A DNA stretch of 29,336 nt from Pseudomonadota bacterium. Its GTDB lineage: Bacteria > Pseudomonadota > Gammaproteobacteria > Arenicellales > Poriferihabitantaceae. The number at the start of each line of letters is the position of its first letter. Positions within the stretch are counted from its first letter, which is position 1. This document shows positions 1 to 7,718 of the stretch, piece by piece. A program made the translations under genes and the position numbers. Location: contig JAAELZ010000211.1 of the NCBI GenBank assembly GCA_024226105.1, positions 1 through 29,336 on the forward strand. The letters run 5' to 3'. Below the pieces are notes generated by a model. The model made no database searches, was not told the origin of the DNA, and saw nothing but the letters and a program-made list of their open reading frames with translations.

Positions 1-536
1 ACATTGACATCGTCTTCCAGGCCTTTTGCAGCAAGCGCCTTGGAGAAATTTGCCAGAGCCGCATTCACTGCACCGCCAACCATAAAATCTGCATCTGGTG
101 TTCGGGCAAACCCACCTGAAATATTGACCACATTGCCGTGATGCTTTTTCAGGCTTGGCCATAATAATCTGGATAACCGTACAGCACCATGAAACTTCAA
201 CGCAAAGCCGTCGATCATTTCTTCGTCAGGCTGCCGCGGAAAAATTCCTCCCTTGGTGGCACCGGCACAATTGATAAGAATATCGACAGGACCGAATTCA
301 AGGGCTGATTTTGCCGCGGCTTCGCACCCGGACAGCAGACTAAGGTCTGCTGCATGTGTGCCGACGGCGCAGTCAGTGTCTTCTTCAATTTTTCTTCTGG
401 CATCGGCGAGATTTTCTTCGTTGGCTGCAGCCAGAAAAACATCGGCACCTTCGGCCGCCAACCGGTGGGCGCAGGCGAAACCGATGCCACGTGAGCCACC
501 GCTGATAAACGCGGTACGGCCTTCAAATCGTCTCAT
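1..536 (-). CDS. SDR-fold oxidoreductase-like protein, C-terminus beyond window edge
   Basis: The first 178 codons of a short-chain dehydrogenase/reductase, read leftward from an ATG at 536 and cut by the window edge. The Rossmann nucleotide-binding motif GGSRGIG is at residues 13-19 and the NCAG variant of NNAG at 89-92, so NAD(P) binding is likely. The serine of the catalytic triad is present (S140 in VVNIS). Where the YxxxK pair should follow, the sequence reads GGAVNAAL, so the Tyr aligns with G154 and the Lys with N158. By established SDR chemistry such a protein should not be a normal dehydrogenase; it may be a non-redox relative. The ketopantoate-reductase-family gene lies 20 bp upstream on the same strand, so the two are probably cotranscribed. 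The substrate is unknown. Confidence 0.85.
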   Translation of the reverse strand, partial: MRRFEGRTAFISGGSRGIGFACAHRLAAEGADVFLAAANEENLADARRKIEEDTDCAVGTHAADLSLLSGCEAAAKSALEFGPVDILINCAGATKGGIFPRQPDEEMIDGFALKFHGAVRLSRLLWPSLKKHHGNVVNISGGFARTPDADFMVGGAVNAALANFSKALAAKGLEDDVN

Positions 537-556
537 TCTCGTTACTCCACATTTCG

Positions 557-1513
557 TTACTCCACATAATGGCTTTCCAGACCTTTTATAGTTGATGACA
601 GAGTTTCCAGGGTCGGCACCGCGATGCCCGCCCCCTTTGCTATACTGATCACCGAGCCGTAGATAAAGTCTACTTCGGTGGGACGTTTGTTAATAATATC
701 CACACACAGTGAAGACTTGTTGTCGCCCGTTCCACCAGCCTGGGAAATTAGTTCCAGGCCTGCGACAGCCTCCTCCCGCTCAAGCGCAATTCCTGAGTGG
801 GTTGCAACAGCCAGCGCCTCGTCAAGTGCGCGCAGACTTGCCGTTTTAAGGGCGGGCACGCTCAGACATTCGGCTACTGTAAGGTTTGTAGCGCCTGATA
901 TCGCACTCATTGCTATGTTGCCGAGCAATTTTTTCCAGATATCACGGAGGATATCTGGTGAGGCATGGGTTTCCAATCCGGCCTCGGTGAATGCCTTGGC
1001 AATCATCTCAACGCGCTCGCTTGCGCCACCACTTGCCTCGCCACCACCCATTTCACCAATATAAGAGGGCACACGTGAAAAATCCTGAACCTTGCCCGGT
1101 TCCAGCAAACAGCCGGCCATGGCCGTTAGACCACCCAGTACATTTTTCTTGCCGACCACTTCCCCAATCGCTTCTTCGTTGCCCAGCCCGTTTTGGAAAC
1201 TGATGCAGATGGCGCCGTTATCAACCAGGTGTTTGGTAGCCTGTGCTGCAATATGTGTGCCATGGGCTTTGCATTGAAAAAGGATCACATCTGCCGATAT
1301 TTTTGTAGAGACATCATTCGTTGCAGGCAGGTGCACTTTCCTGTCGCCACCAAAGCCGACGATATGAAGACCCTGTTGGTTGATTGCATCGATGTGTTCT
1401 GCGTTGGTATCAAATAGCGTGACATCCAGTCCGCCTTGGCTGAGTATTGCTCCAAACAGCCCTCCCATACCGCCTGAGCCTGCCACTAAAATTTCTGGTT
1501 TTTCCAGGCCCAT
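557..1513 (-). CDS. Ketopantoate reductase (ApbA/PanE) family protein
   Basis: A 318-residue protein with the architecture and length of the 2-dehydropantoate 2-reductase family. An N-terminal Rossmann domain carries the glycine-rich loop GSGGMGG at residues 12-18. The helical C-terminal domain carries the family's catalytic lysine region DIWKKLLGN (K194, N199) and the RPTEVDFIYG motif with the conserved Glu at 280. The family reduces ketopantoate or related 2-oxo acids with NADPH. No other pantothenate gene is nearby and the partner gene is an SDR-like protein, so this may be a catabolic paralogue acting on another 2-oxo acid. The ATG at 1513 starts about ten residues before the Rossmann loop, as expected, but its ribosome binding site is weak (GAG about 8 bp upstream). 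Confidence 0.85.
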   Translation of the reverse strand: MGLEKPEILVAGSGGMGGLFGAILSQGGLDVTLFDTNAEHIDAINQQGLHIVGFGGDRKVHLPATNDVSTKISADVILFQCKAHGTHIAAQATKHLVDNGAICISFQNGLGNEEAIGEVVGKKNVLGGLTAMAGCLLEPGKVQDFSRVPSYIGEMGGGEASGGASERVEMIAKAFTEAGLETHASPDILRDIWKKLLGNIAMSAISGATNLTVAECLSVPALKTASLRALDEALAVATHSGIALEREEAVAGLELISQAGGTGDNKSSLCVDIINKRPTEVDFIYGSVISIAKGAGIAVPTLETLSSTIKGLESHYVE

Positions 1514-1573
1514 ATCGTTTTCTCAATTCAATTTTGCAGGTTTTCTCAGAACGTGCTGGGAGTAGGCTGTTGC

Positions 1574-1926
1574 ACTCGAAAGCTGCGAAGCGCGCCCCGT
1601 CTTGGTGATGCGCTTATCGAGTTGACAGACCATGACAGCCTGTCGCGTGAAACCCTACGTCGACGACTGGCTGAGAATGGCCTGAAACCCTGGCGCAGGA
1701 ACATGTGGTGTATCCCCAAAGTCGATGCCGCCTATGTGGCGGCCATGGAAGATGTTCTGGATCTGTATGCCTCCGAACCCGACCCCGACCAGCCGGTAAT
1801 CGGCTTTGATGAAAGCGCGACGCAATTGATTGGCGAAGTGCACCAGCCGATCCCGGCAAGACCGGGCCAGCATCAACGCTATGACCGCGAATACCGGCGC
1901 ATGGCACGGCCAATCTATTGGTATTC
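1574..1926 (+). pseudogene. IS630-family transposase remnant
   Basis: The reading frame here encodes the middle of an IS630-type transposase. Recognisable stretches are LSRETLRRRLAENGLKPW, the MWCIPK segment, AAMEDVLDLYA, PVIGFDES with the first catalytic Asp, and QLIGEV followed by PARPGQ. After the codon ending at 1900 the homology moves to another frame, where GTANLLVF can be read, which indicates loss of one base. Beyond about 1926 nothing matches. The N-terminal helix-turn-helix and the rest of the DDE domain are missing. The fragment lies between a ketopantoate-reductase-like gene and a rhomboid gene, both on the other strand, and has no obvious terminal repeats. It cannot be an active transposase. 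Confidence 0.75.
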
Positions 1927-2000
1927 CGTAATATTCATAAGCCATGACAAGCCGCTCGTCCACCTTCGAGCCGGTGGAATAACATCGGTCAATCAAATCG

Positions 2001-2951
2001 TTAGGCCTGAAACGCCCGCAAATAGTAGCCCACCACACCCATAATGACCCCCACTACCATCATGATAATGGCAATGACCCGTAGCAATTTTAACCCCAAG
2101 GATTCGGTCTTTGTATCCGCCTCGGTTTCATCCGGGCCAGTATGTTGAAATATTGGCCTGCGGCGATCAAGATAGCCGATGGCGAACACGCCGAAAGCGA
2201 ACCCTCCGACATGGGCCGTGACTGCGACGTTGCCCGATGTCCCGGCAAGAAGGGCTATCAGTCCCAGCGGATAAATGATGAAACAGAGCACAATATAGAT
2301 CAGGCTTCTACGCTCCGTGACCAGTTCCCAGATTCCGGACAGTGGCAATTGTTGCATCTTTTCATCCGGCCAGAACAATGCTCTGAGCCGGTCATCAGCA
2401 TTTGGCACAAAGCGGAATGTGGCACCCAAAACACCAAAGGCGCCGGCGGAGGCGCCTATTAGGGGCGTTGTGCTGCCCCAGTTGAAGATCAAATAAGTGA
2501 CCGCGCCAACGGCAGACGCACCAGCGAAAATCAAAAGAAATCCCAAACCACCAATGCGCCAGGCGACAGTGCGGCCAAAGATGAATAACGCCAGGCCGTT
2601 GCCAAAAAGATGCGAGCCGTCCCCATGTAATAAGGCATAAGTGAAAGGCGTCCAGGAGTATGCTGACCAGCCACCAGGTGCCCATGGCTGCCCATATTCG
2701 GCTACGTATCGCATTGGAATAAATGCAAACAACAGAATGAAGTTCCTATAGTATTGCGGTTGGTAAGTGGCGACAAGAATTTGCGCGATATGGGCGCCGA
2801 CCAGCGCCAGAATGAAGAGGTCCACAAGGATGCTTGCGCGTCTCTTGTTTGAAAGCCCGACAATGAGCGCAATACCCAGCAAAAAGACGCTCCAGGCCGA
2901 AAGCGCATAATCATTGAATAGTAGAAAAGATTGTGCTGAGAAAACCGTCAT
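2001..2951 (-). CDS. Rhomboid-family intramembrane serine protease
   Basis: An integral membrane protein of about 316 residues with several hydrophobic segments. Hallmarks of an active rhomboid are all present: HLFGN (H114, N118), the catalytic serine in GASAGAFG (S168) and the catalytic histidine in the AHVGGFAFG segment (H247). Rhomboids cleave transmembrane substrates inside the bilayer; the substrate here is unknown. A hydrophilic insert (around residues 180-215) separates the catalytic Ser and His segments and is longer than in compact bacterial rhomboids. ATG at 2951 is preferred; a GGAGG lies 14 bp upstream of it, slightly far. An in-frame TTG at 2963 would add four residues but sits only 2 bp from the same GGAGG. 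The gene is monocistronic as far as can be seen. Confidence 0.9.
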   Translation of the reverse strand: MTVFSAQSFLLFNDYALSAWSVFLLGIALIVGLSNKRRASILVDLFILALVGAHIAQILVATYQPQYYRNFILLFAFIPMRYVAEYGQPWAPGGWSAYSWTPFTYALLHGDGSHLFGNGLALFIFGRTVAWRIGGLGFLLIFAGASAVGAVTYLIFNWGSTTPLIGASAGAFGVLGATFRFVPNADDRLRALFWPDEKMQQLPLSGIWELVTERRSLIYIVLCFIIYPLGLIALLAGTSGNVAVTAHVGGFAFGVFAIGYLDRRRPIFQHTGPDETEADTKTESLGLKLLRVIAIIMMVVGVIMGVVGYYLRAFQA

Positions 2952-3339
2952 GAAATTGGACAATACCTCCTTCTATTACGAGGAGCCCATTTGTGCTGCC
3001 GGTGAAAAACCAGCTAACTGCACGTGTCTTTAATAACGTCTGGAAGAAAATACGCCTTGATACATATCAAGAGATTTTCGACAACGAGCGGCTTCATTCC
3101 CATAGGGGCATCAAATGATTCAATCTAAGCCGGAAATGTTCTAGCTCATGGAGGGCACTGTCAGAGGCATCATTCTTGCACCGGCCTCATATGTTTCAAT
3201 CAAGCGGCAAATTGGACCTGGCCTTTTTTGATCAATATGACGTGCAAGATGTTCGCGGAAATTTGCAAAACCGATGCCGTATGCTGGATAACCTCTGGCG
3301 GAAACCGATGCCGCCTGCAGTAATTCATTGTCATCCTGG
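2952..3339. other. Gene-poor stretch between rhomboid and small helical gene
   Basis: About 390 bp with no gene I can support. On the plus strand an open stretch ending at a TGA near 3117 encodes a segment with a DNERLHSHRG string, faintly like the C-terminal end of DDE integrase-type transposases. It is too short and too weak to call. The minus-strand segment downstream of the small gene at 3340 is also open, but its residues show no recognisable domain. The stretch presumably contains the rhomboid promoter. Confidence 0.4.
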
Positions 3340-3600
3340 TTATCCGAACAATGCCAGCAGTTTTCTTTTGATCTGTTGATCAGTTCCGCTGATTGAGCCA
3401 ACGCCAATTAGTCGGTCTATCAGGAATTCCGCCAATATCAGGGTTTCGGATGCGTCAGCAACTGCATGGTGCAACAAATTTTGCCAGATCTGTACAAGAT
3501 CTTTGTCCAGTTCTTCCACAAGTTTTAGGTCATCGGCATTTATAGCCAGTTCAATCTTAGATGAAATTTGTTGAAATCGTTTGGTAAGTTGCGTAATCAT
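3340..3600 (-). CDS. Small helical protein of unknown function
   Basis: An 86-residue, charged and leucine-rich protein that is predicted by eye to be almost entirely helical (for example LVEELDKDLVQIWQNLL, then a hydrophobic LILAEFLIDRLI, then DQQIKRKLLAL). No catalytic motif, signal peptide or clear membrane segment is visible. The ATG at 3600 has a modest AGG 5 bp upstream. Two back-to-back palindromes lie just upstream (3616-3645). The layout of charged helix, hydrophobic helix and DQxIxxK-type tail resembles that of the small protein at 26856-27188, so the two may be distant paralogues. That similarity was judged by eye only. It could also be a spurious frame, but its composition argues for a real gene. 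Confidence 0.55.
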   Translation of the reverse strand: MITQLTKRFQQISSKIELAINADDLKLVEELDKDLVQIWQNLLHHAVADASETLILAEFLIDRLIGVGSISGTDQQIKRKLLALFG

Positions 3601-3615
3601 GATTGCCTAACGTGC

Positions 3616-3645
3616 CAGCATCATGCTGTGAATCCTTGTGATTCA
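3616..3645. promoter_or_regulatory. Two adjacent palindromes upstream of small helical gene
   Basis: CAGCAT-C-ATGCTG (3616-3628) is followed immediately by TGAATC-CTTGT-GATTCA (3629-3645); both have perfect 6-bp arms. They lie 16-45 bp upstream of the ATG at 3600. Candidate operator or 5'-UTR hairpins; no binding protein can be named. Confidence 0.3.
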
Positions 3646-3915
3646 ATTACCCCAATAAAAATATACGCACTGACCTATACCTGAAATTTTAGGTTATCGG
3701 CATATGAATGTGACAATGGCACAGAATAGATAAAAATTGAATTGTATTTTGTATTAATAGTTAATACCTTGAGCTAAATTGGAAATTGTTGTCGCAATAA
3801 TAATGATGATTGTGAAGTTATTCGTAGCAATCCAAAATAAATAAGCAAAAATTAACTCTTCAATATTAGATGACACTATATTTTTCCTGGTGTATAGAAG
3901 CATGCAATTACTTGA

Positions 3916-3945
3916 TTGACTGGCGACAAATAAATGAGCTAATTT
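3916..3945 (+). promoter_or_regulatory. Candidate sigma70-type promoter of EEP-fold gene
   Basis: A TTGACT -35 element (3916-3921) is followed after 18 bp by TAATTT (3940-3945). Transcription would start near 3952, giving a short leader before the GAGGA ribosome binding site at 3969-3973. Assigned from sequence match and position only. Confidence 0.3.
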
Positions 3946-3979
3946 TATGCAAGATGATATGCCCGGATGAGGATTGGCC

Positions 3980-4978
3980 ATGGCATTCTATCACAATTTG
4001 AAAAACTACGAAGCGCAAAAGGCAAAATCAATTGCCCAGCGTTTGTTAATCTTGCGCAAGGAGTTAAGCGTTTCGCCAGGCGCCAAGCGTGCGCCCGGTT
4101 CGCTGGTGGTTGGTTCGTGGAACATACGTGCATTTGATGGAGGGCGTCCGCGGCGCGATGAGAGTTTTCACTACATTGCCGAAATTATTGACAAATTTGA
4201 TATCTGTGCGCTTCAGGAAATCAAAAAAGACCTGAAGCCACTGCGCCGGCTGGTTAAGCTGCTCGGGCCAAATTGGTCATACTTTGTTACCGATGTCACC
4301 GAAGGACATGCGGGAAACACCGAACGTATAGCGTTCTTATACAACACCAATCGTGTATTCTTCCGCAATCTTATTGGAGAACTGGTTTTACCGCCGGGAG
4401 ATTTGATCAATGGGCGCCAAATTGCCCGGACACCGTTTTTTGCATCTTTTCAGGCGGAATGGTTCAAGTTCACGTTATGCAGCGCGCACATTGCTTTTAA
4501 GGCTGCAGCTGGATTGGCGGATCAAGAACTCAGGCGGAGGGAAATTTCTACAATTGCCAGAGCCCTTGCCGCACGGGCTAAACAGGAAGGTGAGGTCTAT
4601 TTCTTTCTGGGAGACATGAACATAGACAGCCCGCAAGACCCGACAATGCAGGCACTGGAAGACAATGGTTTTAAAGCACCGTTGTTTGGCCCAACCAATC
4701 TCGCTGGCGGCAAACATTTTGATCAACTCGCGTATACTGGTGAAGGGCAACGCACCGACCTTCTTTCTCATGGCAAGTTCGATTGGCGCGGGGCGGTTTA
4801 CACGCCAGATGACCGCGATCATTATGAACCTATCGCTGCGCAAATGCGTGGTGAACCTTACGACAATTGGCCGTCAAAATACTCGGGTTGGACAACGCAT
4901 GAAATGTCAGATCATCTGCCAATCTGGGTTGAAGTGATGGTTGACTATTCGGATGCATATCTGGAGCGATTTATATAG
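3980..4978 (+). CDS. Endonuclease/exonuclease/phosphatase-family protein
   Basis: A 332-residue protein with the metal-dependent EEP fold shared by exonuclease III, DNase I and sphingomyelinases. Family residues are in order: SWNIR (N48), CALQEI (E80), NTERIAFLY, the CSAHIAF histidine (H170), LGDMNI (D212, N214) and the terminal SDHLPI with Asp311-His312. All catalytic positions therefore look intact. There is no signal peptide and no extra DNA-binding domain; about 40 charged residues precede the domain. Whether it cuts nucleic acid or a phosphodiester lipid or sugar phosphate cannot be told. ATG at 3980 is preferred over an in-frame TTG at 3974 because GAGGA ends 6 bp before it. It converges with the seven-gene operon on the other strand. 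Confidence 0.88.
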   Translation: MAFYHNLKNYEAQKAKSIAQRLLILRKELSVSPGAKRAPGSLVVGSWNIRAFDGGRPRRDESFHYIAEIIDKFDICALQEIKKDLKPLRRLVKLLGPNWSYFVTDVTEGHAGNTERIAFLYNTNRVFFRNLIGELVLPPGDLINGRQIARTPFFASFQAEWFKFTLCSAHIAFKAAAGLADQELRRREISTIARALAARAKQEGEVYFFLGDMNIDSPQDPTMQALEDNGFKAPLFGPTNLAGGKHFDQLAYTGEGQRTDLLSHGKFDWRGAVYTPDDRDHYEPIAAQMRGEPYDNWPSKYSGWTTHEMSDHLPIWVEVMVDYSDAYLERFI

Positions 4979-5033
4979 AAATAGGCAAATTGCCGAAGAA
5001 TATTCTGCCGTTGGTGGATAGAACCGGCATATC

Positions 5034-5639
5034 TCAAACTTTCAGGATGGCAATAATTTCTTCACAGGTAGTTATGGCAGCGATAGTGGATAAAGAGTCG
5101 ATGGTTGAGTTATGCGCTTGCTCGCTGAATGCGGCGCAGCCATTTTCGAGAACAATGCTGTGAAAATCGCGCACATGCGCATCCCTGAGGGTTGAAGCAA
5201 CGCCTCCATTGGTGACAATTCCCCCAAACACCAGGGTTTTCAATCCGGCACGATGCAATACCCACTCCAGACGGCTTTGGTAAAACGCCGAAAAGGCAAT
5301 TTTCTCCACCATCAGATCCACAGGTTGCATAGCATCAATCAACTGGTGCCCAAAGGTGCCCGGCGAGAAATCTCCTTTGCCCAGAAACGGGCGCAGCTTT
5401 TGCAGATGAGGTGAGATGAAGGGTTGTCCCGCCTTGCCTGGTACCAGTGTGAAATGGGTAGAGATGATCCAGCCTCCGGCGGCACGCATGGCATCGGCAA
5501 CTGGAACCAGTTGTTCAGGCAATGCGCTGATCGCTGCACATGTCTGTCCGGCACGACCATAGGCTCCTTCAGGGTGCAAAAAGTCATTTTGCATATCGAC
5601 CAGTACCAGTGCGGTGGTCTTCGGGTCAAATTCAAGCAT
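5034..5639 (-). CDS. Isochorismatase-fold (cysteine hydrolase-like) protein lacking the catalytic Cys
   Basis: A 201-residue isochorismatase-superfamily protein. The catalytic Asp is in LVLVDMQNDF (D15) and the catalytic Lys in VEKIAFSAF (K113). At the nucleophile loop, where amidohydrolases of the family have TNxCV, this protein reads GGIVTNGGVAST, so Gly146 replaces Cys. Loss of this cysteine is known in non-amidase members such as the isochorismatase PhzD, which uses Asp and Lys only; a hydration or ether-cleaving role is therefore possible here. Family relatives with the cysteine hydrolyse maleamate, carbamoyl-sarcosine or biuret. It is the last gene of the operon, starting 3 bp after hyuA stops, so a role in the same degradation pathway is likely. 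Confidence 0.85.
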   Translation of the reverse strand: MLEFDPKTTALVLVDMQNDFLHPEGAYGRAGQTCAAISALPEQLVPVADAMRAAGGWIISTHFTLVPGKAGQPFISPHLQKLRPFLGKGDFSPGTFGHQLIDAMQPVDLMVEKIAFSAFYQSRLEWVLHRAGLKTLVFGGIVTNGGVASTLRDAHVRDFHSIVLENGCAAFSEQAHNSTIDSLSTIAAITTCEEIIAILKV

Positions 5640-5642
5640 GGT

Positions 5643-7718
5643 TCAGGCCTTTTGATTGCGGGTGATGATCAGATTGCCGAAACGGTCCACCCTGCCTTCC
5701 AGCTCCGGCTCAATACAGATGGTGGCATCAGGTTGTTCCAGAATAGCCGGTCCGGGAATTTGGGTGCCGACTGATAGTGGCAGACGTTGATAGATTCCGG
5801 TCTGATGGAAGGCGTTGTCAAACCAAACCTGCCGGGTGCCGGTGCATGCGTCTTCCAGTGCCACGCCATCTGCCGGGGCTAGCATGGTCAGATCAAACTT
5901 GGGTCGCCTCCCGATGGCAGAGACGCGCAGGTTTAAGACCCGGACCGGTATGCCTGCAAGTGGCTTGCCGTACACTTCGCGGTAGCGGATCTCAAAAACA
6001 CTTGAGATAATATCCGTACTGATCCCGGTGTTGGTACCGTCAAAATCCAGTGGCACACTCACATCTACCGTATGCGTCTGGCCAACATAGCTCATGTCGA
6101 GTTCGAACCGGACTTCTGAGCTTTCAAACGCCACGCCGGTGTTTTCCAGCAGTTGAAATCCCTTGACCGCCAGGCCGGACAATTGCCTGTCCAGTCCTGA
6201 TATATCCAGCTGGCCCAAAATACCATTCACTGTCTGCACGAAATCATGACGCATGTCAGCAATCGTACAACCAAGGGCGGAATTGATACCAGGATAACGC
6301 GGCACCAAAGCACTTTTCAGGCCAACCTCCTTGATCAGCGCACCCGCATGCAGCGCGCCACCGCCACCAAATGGCATTGCGGAGAAGTTCTTGGGATCAT
6401 AACCGCGTTCGATCGACACCAGCCGGATAGCACCTGCCATTTTCGAGTTCGCCACTCGAATGACCGCCTCTGCTGCGCGCATGACGTCAAGACCAAGCGG
6501 CGTGGCGACATGGGTGTCTATTGCCGCCTTTGCCGCTTCTACATCCAGTCGGTCCAGCTTGCCACCGATGGGTTTATCGGCATTGATCCGGCCTAGTACC
6601 ACATTGGCGTCAGTAACGGTGGGGCGCTCATTGCCAAGCCCGTAACACACTGGTCCGGGGTCGGATCCCGCACTTTGTGGACCAACCTGCAGCAATCCGC
6701 CCGGGTCCACCGATGCGATAGAACCGCCACCGGCACCAATAGTGGTCATTTCGATCATCGGGGTGCGAACGGTCAGGCCGAAATCGATACTGGTTTGTGC
6801 AGCCAGCGAGCTTTGCCCGTCAACCACCAGCGAGACATCGAAACTGGTACCCCCCATGTCGCAGGTAATGACGTTAGGAAACCCGGCCTCGCTGGCGATA
6901 AATCCACTGGCAATCACCCCGGCGGCCGGTCCTGACAAAGTGGTGCGCACCGGCAATTGCCGGGCCGTATCGACGCTCATCACCCCGCCATTGGATTGCA
7001 CAATCAGTACTTCCCCCTCAAAGCCGTCATCGTGCAAAGCCTGTTCCAGCTTGTGCAGGTAACTTGCCACAACAGGTTGCAGGTAGGCATTCAGTGTGGT
7101 TGTTGAAGTTCTTTCAAATTCGCGAATTTCCGGGAGTATATCGCTCGAGGCTCCAACATGGTTGTTGGGCCATATCTCGCGCAGGATTTTCAGCGCGGTT
7201 CTTTCGTTTGCAGAGTTTGCATAAGCATTGATGAAAACAATACAGGCGGATTGGCATCCCAGCTCAAGCAGTTTATGCGCGGCTCGCTTCACCCCATTGG
7301 CATCCACGGTTGTGCGAATGGTGCCGTCGGCCAAGGTGCGTTCCGCCACCTCGACACGGCGGTTGCGTGGTACTACAGGCTCAAACTGCCCCCATAAACC
7401 CCAGGTATTGGGACGGTCCCGGCGGCGCATTTCCAGTACGTCCCGGAACCCTTGTGTGGTGATGATGCCGGTCCTGGCACCTTTTCGTTCCAGCAGGGCA
7501 TTGGTGCCAACAGTTGTTCCGTGCACAACCGTCGAGACATCGGCGAAATTTGCAATTTTCTGACGGATGCCTTCAATAAAACCTTTTGACTGGTCTGCAG
7601 GGGTTGATGGCACTTTGGTGACTTCGCAATGTCCGGAAACTTCATTCAGGAAGAAGACGTCGGTAAAGGTGCCGCCAACGTCGACACCAATCACATAGCG
7701 CGGTGCATCTTCGCTCAT
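5643..7718 (-). CDS. hyuA: Hydantoinase/oxoprolinase family subunit A
   Basis: A 691-residue HyuA-type subunit. The N-terminal hydantoinaseA/oxoprolinase domain begins with the ATPase-like IGVDVGGTFTD motif (residues 10-20) and includes VVHGTTVGTNALLERKG. The central acetate/sugar-kinase-like part has CDMGGTSFDVSL and GAGGGSIA, followed by PGPVCYG. The length is normal for the family. HyuA and HyuB form a complex that opens cyclic amides such as hydantoins or 5-oxoproline in an ATP-dependent way; related complexes carboxylate acetone or acetophenone. The ATG at 7718 overlaps the hyuB stop by 4 bp (ATGA), so translation is coupled. The exact substrate cannot be deduced from the sequence. The neighbours (hydro-lyase and lyase) suggest a ring-opening or amide-opening step feeding a dicarboxylate. 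Confidence 0.93.
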   Translation of the reverse strand: MSEDAPRYVIGVDVGGTFTDVFFLNEVSGHCEVTKVPSTPADQSKGFIEGIRQKIANFADVSTVVHGTTVGTNALLERKGARTGIITTQGFRDVLEMRRRDRPNTWGLWGQFEPVVPRNRRVEVAERTLADGTIRTTVDANGVKRAAHKLLELGCQSACIVFINAYANSANERTALKILREIWPNNHVGASSDILPEIREFERTSTTTLNAYLQPVVASYLHKLEQALHDDGFEGEVLIVQSNGGVMSVDTARQLPVRTTLSGPAAGVIASGFIASEAGFPNVITCDMGGTSFDVSLVVDGQSSLAAQTSIDFGLTVRTPMIEMTTIGAGGGSIASVDPGGLLQVGPQSAGSDPGPVCYGLGNERPTVTDANVVLGRINADKPIGGKLDRLDVEAAKAAIDTHVATPLGLDVMRAAEAVIRVANSKMAGAIRLVSIERGYDPKNFSAMPFGGGGALHAGALIKEVGLKSALVPRYPGINSALGCTIADMRHDFVQTVNGILGQLDISGLDRQLSGLAVKGFQLLENTGVAFESSEVRFELDMSYVGQTHTVDVSVPLDFDGTNTGISTDIISSVFEIRYREVYGKPLAGIPVRVLNLRVSAIGRRPKFDLTMLAPADGVALEDACTGTRQVWFDNAFHQTGIYQRLPLSVGTQIPGPAILEQPDATICIEPELEGRVDRFGNLIITRNQKA

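Larger units (their letters stand above)
3601..3973. other. AT-rich intergenic region
   Basis: About 370 bp, clearly more AT-rich than its neighbours, between divergent genes (small helical gene leftward, EEP-fold gene rightward). No gene is supported. It contains the palindromes and candidate promoter listed separately. Confidence 0.5.

Noticed and set aside
215..526. A 103-codon open frame on the minus strand within the SDR-like gene
   Set aside because: It is a shifted frame of the SDR-like gene, whose own frame (1-536) carries the nucleotide-binding motifs.
2996..3117. Plus-strand segment with a DNERLHSHRG string resembling a transposase C-terminus
   Set aside because: Only about 40 codons with one weak motif; not enough to call a transposase remnant.
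3141..3407. An 88-codon minus-strand frame overlapping the end of the small helical gene
   Set aside because: No recognisable domain, no ribosome binding site at its start, and it overlaps the better-supported frame ending at 3340.
3754..3981. 75-codon minus-strand frame with a hydrophobic isoleucine run
   Set aside because: It lies in AT-rich DNA, starts inside the EEP-fold gene start and has no ribosome binding site; the hydrophobic run reflects base composition.
4990..5031. TGCCG/CGGCA repeat between the convergent EEP-fold gene and the operon end as a terminator
   Set aside because: Only five matched base pairs and no T-tract on either strand.
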